Source: Prevotellaceae bacterium
GTDB lineage: Bacteria > Bacteroidota > Bacteroidia > Bacteroidales > Bacteroidaceae
DNA length: 5,301 nucleotides
Assembly: GCA_030523505.1 (NCBI GenBank)
Contig: JAUNIK010000215.1
Location: 1-5,301 of the forward strand
Reading direction: 5' to 3'
Under the pieces are notes generated by a model. It saw only the letters and a list, made by a program, of their open reading frames with translations. It did not search any database and was not told the origin of the DNA. Made by a program: the position numbers and the translations under genes. Positions 1-5,086 of the stretch are shown here, piece by piece. Within the stretch, counting starts at the first letter, position 1. Every line of letters begins with the position of its first letter.

Positions 1-79
1 CCTCCCCGTAATGGGAGGGAGATATGAGGTTACTCTTTCCGACAGTGCTCTCTCCACCAACAAGGCTAATTTCGTAGCC

Positions 80-134
80 CTCCCCCATTCTTCTGCCCTA
101 CGAGCGAAGCGGCAGAGCCGAGCGATGGGGGGAG
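80..134. repeat. Nested imperfect inverted repeat, C-rich/G-rich
   Basis: The outer arms are CTCCCCCAT (80-88) and ATGGGGGGAG (125-134), complementary apart from one extra G. Inside them is a second dyad, TCTGCC (92-97) and GGCAGA (111-116), with a 13-nt loop. Either strand could fold into a two-level stem. It could be a dispersed intergenic repeat or a structured 3' end; no T tract follows on either side, so a simple intrinsic terminator is not supported. Confidence 0.45.
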
Positions 135-230
135 ATGGAGGGGGGCTCCATTTACGACAGTTACTGTTAGGCAGATTGGGGTTGGCAGATAAGAGTTTAC
201 TCATTAGATGCCAAGAACAAGATGGATAAC

Positions 231-246
231 AAAAAAGCAACGCTTT
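231..246 (-). terminator. Weak possible intrinsic terminator of the minus-strand genes
   Basis: Read on the minus strand, this is AAAGC-GTT-GCTTT followed by a run of T (complement of A at 231-236), about 55 nt beyond the stop codon of the gene ending at 300. The stem has only five pairs and a three-base loop, so termination would be inefficient. The position and T tract are the only support. Confidence 0.3.
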
Positions 247-299
247 GGCTGTACATTTTTCATTGAATAATAAATTGATTACTCGGTGCTTGGGGGCTT

Positions 300-1664
300 C
301 TATCTCCTCACATCGATTACCTCTCCTGTCATTTTTGATATGAGGGTATTCACTGTCGCAATGCCCACAAACTTCGGATTGAGCAGGGTGTCGTCTGGCT
401 CGTTGCCAAAGGCCTGAACACGCATTGGGGTCTTAGTGCGCTCTGGGTTGACACAGTTCACCCTGATGCCGAACTCCGCCCATTCCTCGCTCAATGCCTG
501 CACGAGGTTCACGATGGCTGCCTTTGTCGAAGAGTATATGCTGTACATCATTCGGCCCTTCGTGTAACTGCTACTGGTGTAGAAGAGCATCGAACCTTTG
601 CTCTCCCTGAGGTATTCGAACGACTCCTTCGCCACATTCACCACTCCGAGATAGTTCACATTAACACTCTTCACTATCGTCTCGTAGTCCATGCCGTAGA
701 GAGGTTCCTTGACGAGAATGCCGGCAGTGTTCACCACATAGTCTATCCTGCCGTTCTGTGCCTTCACCTCGGCAAGCACCTCGCGCACCTTCTGTGCATC
801 GGTCACATCGACTCCGTTCTCCGAACGACTGAAGGAATATACCGTTGCTCCAAGTTCACGGCCAATCTTCACTACCTCTTCGCCTATGCCATAGCTGCCA
901 CCGAATACTACCATCACCTTACCGGCCATCTTCTCCCCGGCATCAGCCACCAGTTCGTGGTTGTTGCCTTTGATGCTCTTCAACTGGTAAAGCTTGTCGA
1001 GCAGGAACAGGTCCTCGGTGTATGTCACCTTCATGTTGAACACCTCGCCCGGTACTACAAACACTTTCTCTTCCGGCAGGTATTTTCTGACAACACCGCA
1101 GTCATCGGTAGTCACGAAGTTCGGATCCTGCAGGGCTATCTCATACGCTCTGCGTATCGTGCCACGTTTGAAGCACTGTGGTGTCTGTCCGTTGCGCAGT
1201 TCCGCGCGTGGTGGAATCTCGCAGATGCAGTCGCTGTCGTCAACGCGGATGATGGTATCTGTTGCTTTTATCGCCACATCAATGGCGTTGTAATTCTCGA
1301 GAGCCTTCACGCAGTCGTCTATGATACGGTCATTAACCAGCGGACGCACGGCATCATGGAAGATAAGGTTCACGCTGTCGTCGGTATATGCGTTGATAGC
1401 CGACAGACTCGAATGGTAGCGCTCCTTGCCCCCGACGAGCACCTTCTTCACCTTTTTGAACAGGTTGCTCACCACCAGCTGTTCCACCTCGTTGACGAAC
1501 TCCTCTTTGGTGACCACGGCAATCTCGTCGATATTCTCATTGTTCTCGAATGCGAATATCGTATGTTCGATGATTTTCTTTCCTGCTACCTTCAGGAACT
1601 GCTTCGGCAGTGCCCCGCCCAGTCGCGATCCACTACCTCCCGCAAGTATTACTGCTATATTCAT
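300..1664 (-). CDS. Bifunctional IspD-like cytidylyltransferase / SDR oxidoreductase (Bcs1-like, probable CDP-ribitol synthesis)
   Basis: A 454-residue, two-domain enzyme. Residues 1 to about 230 are an IspD/TarI-type cytidylyltransferase: the nucleotide-binding loop LAGGSGSRLG (7-16) with PKQF (20-23), then HDAVRPL (103-109). Residues from about 247 to the end are a short-chain dehydrogenase: GGSYGIG cofactor loop (255-261), NTAG (312-315), a serine run at 364-366 and the catalytic YSSTK (Y377, K381). Haemophilus influenzae Bcs1 has this order and about this length; it reduces ribulose 5-phosphate and couples the ribitol 5-phosphate to CMP, giving CDP-ribitol. Gram-positive TarJ belongs to a different dehydrogenase family, so the SDR half favours the Bcs1 comparison. 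The exact alditol is inferred, and another CDP-alditol is possible. The dehydrogenase half and the adjacent glycosyltransferase argue against housekeeping IspD. The start at 1664 gives the nucleotide-binding strand at the N-terminus and has an A/T-rich leader without Shine-Dalgarno. It is the last gene of the minus-strand group visible here. Confidence 0.85.
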   Translation of the reverse strand: MNIAVILAGGSGSRLGGALPKQFLKVAGKKIIEHTIFAFENNENIDEIAVVTKEEFVNEVEQLVVSNLFKKVKKVLVGGKERYHSSLSAINAYTDDSVNLIFHDAVRPLVNDRIIDDCVKALENYNAIDVAIKATDTIIRVDDSDCICEIPPRAELRNGQTPQCFKRGTIRRAYEIALQDPNFVTTDDCGVVRKYLPEEKVFVVPGEVFNMKVTYTEDLFLLDKLYQLKSIKGNNHELVADAGEKMAGKVMVVFGGSYGIGEEVVKIGRELGATVYSFSRSENGVDVTDAQKVREVLAEVKAQNGRIDYVVNTAGILVKEPLYGMDYETIVKSVNVNYLGVVNVAKESFEYLRESKGSMLFYTSSSYTKGRMMYSIYSSTKAAIVNLVQALSEEWAEFGIRVNCVNPERTKTPMRVQAFGNEPDDTLLNPKFVGIATVNTLISKMTGEVIDVRR

Positions 1665-1787
1665 ATTTCAAGTTTTATATCTTTGAATTGAAAATTTATA
1701 TTTTTCGTTTTCGTTTACCGCACTGTCACGCTGTCACGCGTCACGCTGCCCTAGCGTTAACGCAGGTCCCTCCCCTTGAGGCTGGGG
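1665..1787 (-). other. Intergenic spacer with short tandem repeats
   Basis: This 123-nt spacer separates the nucleotidyltransferase-like gene from the IspD/SDR gene. From the upstream side on the minus strand it holds a CCCC/GGGG dyad (1772-1787) directly after the stop codon, the perfect palindrome GCGTTAACGC (1754-1763), and a tandem array of GTGAC-containing units (CTGTCACG at 1723-1730 and 1731-1738, then CGTCACG). Next come two or three CGTTTT-like hexamers (about 1705-1716) and an AT-rich leader before the ATG. I could not find a convincing Bacteroidota promoter, so read-through from upstream is the simplest reading. Confidence 0.5.
1723..1748. repeat. Short tandem repeat, 8-bp unit CTGTCACG
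   Basis: Two exact copies of CTGTCACG are followed by a shortened CGTCACG and CTG. The array lies in the spacer between two polysaccharide-type genes. Copy number may vary by slippage; function unknown. Confidence 0.7.
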
Positions 1788-2906
1788 CTATCTATATCCT
1801 TTCACTAAGCGCCATGCCCTATGGTATATTCTCCAAAGTGGTCCCCACAGCCATTCGGTGTGATCGAAACGCCAGTAACGAAGGTTTCGGAAGAGTATCA
1901 TCCATAAAGTGTATCCCTTCTTTCCTTTTTTCTCCTTTTGTTTTCCGTTTGCTCTGCCGAAGTTTCCACTGTTGATAACCTCGTCCAAAAGGAATCTTCC
2001 ATCTTTAGCATGAGGTTCTATCAGCAACATTTCTTCGGGCAGTCCCAGAGCACCACTCATTATCCATGATAGAGCCGCAGCAAAACGCGTCAGTCCGATA
2101 CGTTCTATTACATTGCGTATTGCAATTCTGGTCTCTTCTGGTTCTTTTGCGAAATCCTTCAACACGAAAAAGTAGTCAATCAACTGTCGCATACCGATTC
2201 CCTCCGTTAGCAGATGAATGTATATATGCGCCAACTGGTGGATTACATTGAACCTTGTCGTTGTTACATAGGTGCTTATAGTCTTGCCGCCTTCTATCTC
2301 TAAGTCAACCTTGTTCTCATAGCAACTGTCAGCTTCCTCTTCAAAGAATTTCTGCAGTCGGGCGTTATGCCATGGGTTGCGTAGATAGAATGGACGGAAA
2401 TGAACCTCTACCGTCGCTCCTTTTACTCCGTGAAACTGTATTTCGAGTTCATTGATTTCGTTCGTGGGCGAAATCTCTTGCACAAAGGCGTTCACCTTTT
2501 CCATACCGCCCTCTACCCATAGGTCAATATCACCTGATGACCGCAGCATGCTAAGGTTGGCATCTTGCGTATGGTATAGCAAGGCATTACCTTGCCCTTT
2601 CATTATTGATGTTCGGAATCCTTCTTTGCGGAATATGCTTGTGGCTTGCTTGCATTTCTTGTTTAGGTGAAGGTTCTGCGTTTTTATCTTCTCCGCCTGG
2701 CCCACCCAGTCCATGAGGATAGGCATTGCCGGCATCATCTGTCGTGGCAGTCGTTCTATTCCTGCGAAGGTGATGCCCAGTACCGACTGCTGTTCCGCCA
2801 TCTCTCGGATAGCCTCCCAGTCGATATGTTCCGACAACACCGCCCCTTGCTCACCTGTCAAGGCGAGCCTCAAAAGCGCTATCAGTTGTCGTTCAGTCAG
2901 AGACAT
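1788..2906 (-). CDS. Nucleotidyltransferase-fold protein (PF14907-like), unknown substrate
   Basis: A 372-residue protein resembling the uncharacterised nucleotidyltransferase family PF14907 (NTP_transf_5), often found in polysaccharide loci. The core shows KGQ (103-105), the metal-binding SGDIDLW (124-130; acids D126 and D128), and VEVHFRP (166-172), where E167 is a plausible third acid. Then comes the family-like stretch HQLAHIYIH (223-231) with GMRQLIDYF (238-246). Residues 1 to about 90 are helical and charged. The C-terminus is odd: a Lys/Gly-rich linker (321-331), then a Trp/Arg-rich tail with W335, W345, W352, W354, W358 and W365, which could lie against the membrane. The start at 2906 follows an AT-rich leader, 41 nt after the S23 gene. 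The stop is followed at once by a CCCC/GGGG dyad. The family has no settled reaction; transfer of a nucleotidyl group is inferred from fold motifs only. I see no frameshift or missing acid. Confidence 0.75.
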   Translation of the reverse strand: MSLTERQLIALLRLALTGEQGAVLSEHIDWEAIREMAEQQSVLGITFAGIERLPRQMMPAMPILMDWVGQAEKIKTQNLHLNKKCKQATSIFRKEGFRTSIMKGQGNALLYHTQDANLSMLRSSGDIDLWVEGGMEKVNAFVQEISPTNEINELEIQFHGVKGATVEVHFRPFYLRNPWHNARLQKFFEEEADSCYENKVDLEIEGGKTISTYVTTTRFNVIHQLAHIYIHLLTEGIGMRQLIDYFFVLKDFAKEPEETRIAIRNVIERIGLTRFAAALSWIMSGALGLPEEMLLIEPHAKDGRFLLDEVINSGNFGRANGKQKEKKGKKGYTLWMILFRNLRYWRFDHTEWLWGPLWRIYHRAWRLVKGYR

Positions 2907-2928
2907 AATTTATAATAATTAGGCGAAA

Positions 2929-2948
2929 GCGATAGCGATGGCGATAGC
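2929..2948. repeat. Left arm of exact 20-bp inverted repeat (GCGATA/GCGATG hexamers)
   Basis: The arm reads GCGATA GCGATG GCGATA GC and is the exact reverse complement of 3388-3407. It overlaps the S23 stop codon by one base and lies 22 nt upstream of the nucleotidyltransferase-like start codon. A related but degenerate unit (GGCGAA) extends the array to about 2922. Confidence 0.9.
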
Positions 2949-3313
2949 TAATTTCTCACTCTAGATATAAGTGCGGATATCTGGCGCTCGATGTTTTGTA
3001 GATTATCGAGTAATATTTTATACTGCTCCTCAGTTATGTAGTTAAGATTTCTTGAAATTAATAACTGAGTTTCGACCTCGTAAGCAGAACCTAATGAAAT
3101 ATCCAGAAAATGTGCAAAGTCATTATCTGTAGGCCGTGCACACCCCTCCGCGAAATTTGAACCAATGGAAACCACAGCTCTTTGAAGCTGATCGCAAAGT
3201 CCCTTCTTCTCAAAGTAGGGTAGAGTAGCAGTAACCTCATATACTTTGGTTGCCATCGCAACTGCTTCTTGCCAAATTCTATATTCTCTAAAGTTTCTTG
3301 CTTTCTTTTCCAT
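2948..3313 (-). CDS. Four-helix-bundle protein, S23 / 23S rRNA-intervening-sequence-protein family
   Basis: A 121-residue, all-helical protein of the S23 family (PF05635, TIGR02436), of normal family length. Diagnostic positions are FREYRIWQEA (8-17), LPYFEKKGL (31-39), the signature QLQRAVVSIGSNFAEG (42-57), and FLDISLGSAYEVETQL (69-84). Founding members are encoded inside intervening sequences of bacterial 23S rRNA, but many relatives lie as free-standing genes. The molecular role is not established; the known structure is a pentamer of four-helix bundles with a basic surface, suggesting nucleic-acid binding. Here the gene sits between a glycosyltransferase gene (87-nt gap) and a nucleotidyltransferase-like gene (41-nt gap) on the same strand. 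It is bounded by exact inverted repeats at 2929-2948 and 3388-3407. I take this as a mobile or inserted cassette rather than a sugar-pathway gene. No Shine-Dalgarno is present; the leader is AT-rich and the start is the first in-frame ATG. Confidence 0.9.
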   Translation of the reverse strand: MEKKARNFREYRIWQEAVAMATKVYEVTATLPYFEKKGLCDQLQRAVVSIGSNFAEGCARPTDNDFAHFLDISLGSAYEVETQLLISRNLNYITEEQYKILLDNLQNIERQISALISRVRN

Positions 3314-3335
3314 ATTATGTTATTGCCAAATTATT

Positions 3336-3353
3336 CCATCGCCATCGCAGTAG
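3336..3353. repeat. Extra hexamer-repeat copy upstream of the S23 gene
   Basis: This 18-nt stretch matches 3395-3412 at 17 of 18 positions in direct orientation, both ending in ATCGCAGTAG. It can also pair over 11 nt with the left arm (3338-3348 with 2935-2945). It could therefore form a smaller hairpin that competes with the 20-bp one. Confidence 0.8.
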
Positions 3354-3387
3354 CCCCCTCCTTTCTTCCCTTTATAGACCGGAGGAT

Positions 3388-3407
3388 GCTATCGCCATCG
3401 CTATCGC
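3388..3407. repeat. Right arm of exact 20-bp inverted repeat
   Basis: This is the reverse complement of 2929-2948, all 20 positions. It lies across the 3' end of the glycosyltransferase gene: on the minus strand the TAG stop (3403-3401) is part of the CGATAG hexamer. The span between the outer ends of the two arms is 479 bp and contains only the S23 gene. Confidence 0.9.
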
Positions 3408-4222
3408 AGTAGAACTCCTTTCACGAGTTCTCCAATCTTATAAACATACCTCAAAGAGATTATAAGGTAGTTCGAGTACACCCCGTTTTCCTTGAAAGCC
3501 CGCATGTGGTCCTTGTTTATCTGCTTATGGCTTGCTGCGCCGCTCGACGACGCACCGCCCATGCGCATGGTGACAAAATCCTTCTGGATATATTTTGTTT
3601 TTATCCTGTGCACGAAGATCAGTCTCAGCAGGTTCTCGAAGTCAGCCGCAATCTTATACGATGTGTCAAAGTAACGGTTATCGTCTTCGTCTTCGTTTTC
3701 GTGACAATGAAAGCCTTCCTTCTTGAGGCTTTCATAGACTTTCTTGCGACAGTAGAAACTCGGATGAGCCGGCATGAATCCCAGTCGCATCATCCATCGG
3801 CGGAAGGTCTTGCTCGAGTAGTATCTCACCAGTTGTGTGGTGTCATCCTCCTTCACATAGTGCACATCACCATATACCGCATCAATCTCCGGCGTCCGCT
3901 CAAACTGGTCTGCTACGATCTGGAGAATATCGTTAGATGTGTAGAAATCATCGGAGTTCAGTATTCCCACCACATCACCCGTTGTAGCAGCAATACCCTG
4001 GTTCATAGCATCGTATATGCCCTTGTCGCGTTCGGAGATGATATGCATCCTACCCCCGAAGCGTGGCTCATATTCACGGCATATCGCCAGTGTGTCGTCC
4101 TTCGACCCACCGTCTTTTATTATCAGTTCGTAATCCTGATACGACTGTGCCAGCACACTCTCCAGAGTGTCCCTCACCGTCTTTCCGCTGTTCCATGTCG
4201 CCGTAATGATACTGATCTTCAT
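3401..4222 (-). CDS. Family 2 glycosyltransferase
   Basis: A 273-residue GT-A fold, GT2-type transferase that would move a sugar from a nucleotide-sugar donor to a growing surface glycan, acting in the cytoplasm at the inner membrane. Motifs are MKISIITATWNSGKT (1-15), the nucleotide-binding IIKDGGSKDDT (34-44), ERDKGIYDAMNQG (64-76), the metal-binding NSDD (89-92), PAHPSFY (151-157) and YKIAADFEN (189-197). The order matches the WcaA-like GT2 subgroup of colanic-acid and O-antigen type enzymes; donor and acceptor cannot be read off. An upstream in-frame ATG (4258) would add 12 residues, but the predicted transcript starts near 4261 and the family begins at MKI, so I chose 4222. Two oddities: an acidic insertion made by a hexanucleotide repeat (residues 175-182), and a stop codon that lies in the inverted-repeat arm at 3388-3407, so the natural C-terminus may have been altered. 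Confidence 0.88.
   Translation of the reverse strand: MKISIITATWNSGKTVRDTLESVLAQSYQDYELIIKDGGSKDDTLAICREYEPRFGGRMHIISERDKGIYDAMNQGIAATTGDVVGILNSDDFYTSNDILQIVADQFERTPEIDAVYGDVHYVKEDDTTQLVRYYSSKTFRRWMMRLGFMPAHPSFYCRKKVYESLKKEGFHCHENEDEDDNRYFDTSYKIAADFENLLRLIFVHRIKTKYIQKDFVTMRMGGASSSGAASHKQINKDHMRAFKENGVYSNYLIISLRYVYKIGELVKGVLLR
3677..3700 (-). repeat. In-frame hexanucleotide repeat inside the glycosyltransferase gene
   Basis: On the minus strand four units read GAAAAC, GAAGAC, GAAGAC, GATAAC, encoding residues 175-182 (E N E D E D D N). Because the unit is six bases, gain or loss of copies would keep the frame and change only the length of an acidic loop. The loop lies between PAHPSFY and the YKIAADFEN motif. 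Confidence 0.75.
3707..3735. repeat. 10-bp perfect inverted repeat within the glycosyltransferase gene
   Basis: Arms ATGAAAGCCT (3707-3716) and AGGCTTTCAT (3726-3735) with a 9-nt loop, immediately beside the in-frame hexamer repeat. No T tract follows. It may be chance or a mark of a duplicated or inserted segment. Confidence 0.6.
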
Positions 4223-4267
4223 CGGTCTTGCAGTAAATGTTATTTGCTCGGGTTGCACTTTGCCTTG

Positions 4268-4298
4268 CGAAGGTACTACAAATTTTTGTATTTACAAA
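4268..4298 (-). promoter_or_regulatory. Promoter of the minus-strand polysaccharide genes
   Basis: On the minus strand TTTG (4298-4295) is followed after exactly 19 nt by TACCTTCG (4275-4268), close to the Bacteroidota -7 consensus TAnnTTTG with the usual spacing to the -33 box. The transcript would begin near 4261, giving about 40 nt of leader before the start at 4222. The spacer between the boxes contains the palindrome TACAAATTTTTGTA (4277-4290), a possible operator. Confidence 0.65.
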
Positions 4299-4365
4299 AT
4301 TTTGCCCCTGCTTTTCTCTATTATCCTTGCTTATTCCTATCATTAGCATTTCCCCACACCTTTCC

Positions 4366-4396
4366 CTTGCCATTGCATTTATTGTCACTACCTTTG
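4366..4396 (+). promoter_or_regulatory. Promoter of the rubredoxin-lipocalin gene
   Basis: TACCTTTG (4389-4396) matches the Bacteroidota TAnnTTTG box exactly. CTTG (4366-4369) lies 19 nt upstream as a three-of-four match to the TTTG box. The -7 box ends 23 nt before the ATG at 4420, so the leader would be short, A-rich and without Shine-Dalgarno. This position decides the start codon of the downstream gene. Confidence 0.7.
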
Positions 4397-4419
4397 TGCC
4401 AATCAAAAAAACAATTGTT

Positions 4420-5085
4420 ATGGAAAAGTGGATTTGCAAACAGTGTGGTTACGCACACTACGGAAAGGAAGCACCCGACATCTGTCCGCAGTGCGGTGCT
4501 CGGAAGTCACGCTTCTATCAGGAAGGCAGAAACGGATGTGGCTTCGGTGTTGTTCTCCTTCTCATGATACTGCTGGCAATTGTCGTCAGTATCTTCATGA
4601 GCTGCTCGTCGCTCACCGTCGATAACTCCCCCGTGGAGGATGTCGATATGAATCGTTTCCTTGGCAAGTGGTATGAGATAGCGCGCTACGACCATAAGTT
4701 CGAACGCGGTATGGAAGAGTGCACAGCCACCTACACGTTGCAGAATGATGGCAAACTCGTCATCACCAACCACGGCATGAAGAACGGCCAGTGGGACACC
4801 TCCGTCGGCAAAGGAAAACTCACCGATGAGCCTGGCATCCTCCGTGTCTCCTTCTGGGGACCGTTCTATTCCGATTATCGTATCATGATGCTCGCCTACG
4901 ACTACTCCTATGCCCTTATCGGTGGCAGCACCGACAGTTACCTATGGATACTCTCGCGCACTCCGACACTCGATGACTACACCCGCGACCGCATTCTCCT
5001 TGAAGCCCGTCGCCGCGGTTATGACACCGACCTCCTCCTCTGGGTTTCCCAACAGCAAAACGCCGCCCTCTTCACCCCCGAGTAG
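4420..5085 (+). CDS. Rubredoxin-like domain / membrane segment / Blc-type lipocalin fusion protein
   Basis: A 221-residue protein with three parts. Residues 1 to about 34 are a short rubredoxin domain of the rubrerythrin type: WICKQCGY, then APDICPQCGARKSRF, with four metal-binding cysteines C6, C9, C22 and C25 for iron or zinc. Residues 42-60 are hydrophobic, preceded by basic residues (R28, K29, R31, R37), so the metal domain should face the cytoplasm. The segment ends in FMSC (59-62), a poor lipobox with C62. Residues from about 74 are a bacterial lipocalin: GKWYEIARYDHKFERG (82-97), TATYTL (102-107), and the late strand YALIGGSTDSYLWILSRTP. Blc lipoproteins bind lipids such as lysophospholipids at the outer membrane; the same role here is inferred. 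The start at 4420 follows the promoter by 23 nt; an earlier in-frame ATG at 4237 lies upstream of that promoter. The N-terminal fusion is not the usual Blc design. Confidence 0.88.
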   Translation: MEKWICKQCGYAHYGKEAPDICPQCGARKSRFYQEGRNGCGFGVVLLLMILLAIVVSIFMSCSSLTVDNSPVEDVDMNRFLGKWYEIARYDHKFERGMEECTATYTLQNDGKLVITNHGMKNGQWDTSVGKGKLTDEPGILRVSFWGPFYSDYRIMMLAYDYSYALIGGSTDSYLWILSRTPTLDDYTRDRILLEARRRGYDTDLLLWVSQQQNAALFTPE

Positions 5086-5086
5086 G

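Larger units (their letters stand above)
1..299. other. Non-coding left flank with C/G-rich dyads
   Basis: I see no supportable gene here. The one open frame (11-229, plus) is low-complexity, Gly/Arg/Leu-rich and matches no family I recognise. The stretch holds a short dyad at 1-18 (CCTCCC / GGGAGG) and a nested dyad at 80-134. A weak stem with a T tract on the minus strand lies at 231-246. It is the 3' flank of the minus-strand gene that ends at 300, so it may hold a transcript end or a spacer to another gene beyond the window edge. Confidence 0.6.
4223..4419. promoter_or_regulatory. Divergent promoter region
   Basis: This 197-nt spacer, strongly AT-rich compared with the flanking genes, separates the glycosyltransferase start from the rubredoxin-lipocalin start. 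It contains one Bacteroidota-type promoter per direction, annotated separately. Short perfect palindromes lie at 4277-4290, 4295-4304 and 4410-4419. I see no riboswitch-like structure. Confidence 0.7.

Noticed and set aside
11..229. 72-residue plus-strand open frame at the left edge
   Set aside because: Low-complexity Gly/Arg/Leu composition, no family motif, and it runs through the nested inverted repeat; no promoter or leader supports it.
957..1691. Long plus-strand open frame opposite the IspD/SDR gene
   Set aside because: It is the antisense shadow of a gene with clear catalytic motifs; its product has no recognisable domain.
1754..1763. Palindrome GCGTTAACGC as an operator or attachment site
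   Set aside because: A single 10-bp palindrome without a promoter or integrase nearby; too little to support a function.
2929..3407. A true 23S rRNA intervening sequence
   Set aside because: No rRNA sequence flanks it; the neighbours are protein-coding genes on the same strand.
2929..3407. Classical insertion sequence
   Set aside because: No transposase is encoded between the arms and I see no target-site duplication outside them.
2922..3412. CRISPR-like array
   Set aside because: The repeats are six-base units in opposite orientations around a gene, with no regular spacers.
3411..3431. 7-bp hairpin at the 3' end of the glycosyltransferase as a terminator
   Set aside because: It is coding sequence just before the stop, has a 7-nt loop and no T tract; transcription probably continues into the S23 gene.
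4223..4258. Upstream start of the glycosyltransferase (12 extra residues)
   Set aside because: The predicted transcript begins near 4261, leaving almost no leader, and family members begin at the MKISIITAT-like strand.
4237..4419. N-terminal extension of the rubredoxin-lipocalin protein from an upstream ATG
   Set aside because: The extension translates the promoter region itself; the TACCTTTG box at 4389-4396 lies downstream of that ATG, and the rubredoxin domain begins naturally at 4420.
3506..4567. 353-residue plus-strand open frame opposite the glycosyltransferase
   Set aside because: It crosses the divergent promoter region and the start of the rubredoxin-lipocalin gene in another frame, and the product is Cys/Val/His-rich without family features.
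4564..4605. Internal start at Met49 giving a plain lipocalin lipoprotein
   Set aside because: The signal would lack a basic N-region, no promoter lies just upstream, and the rubredoxin frame before it is intact; kept only as an alternative to test.
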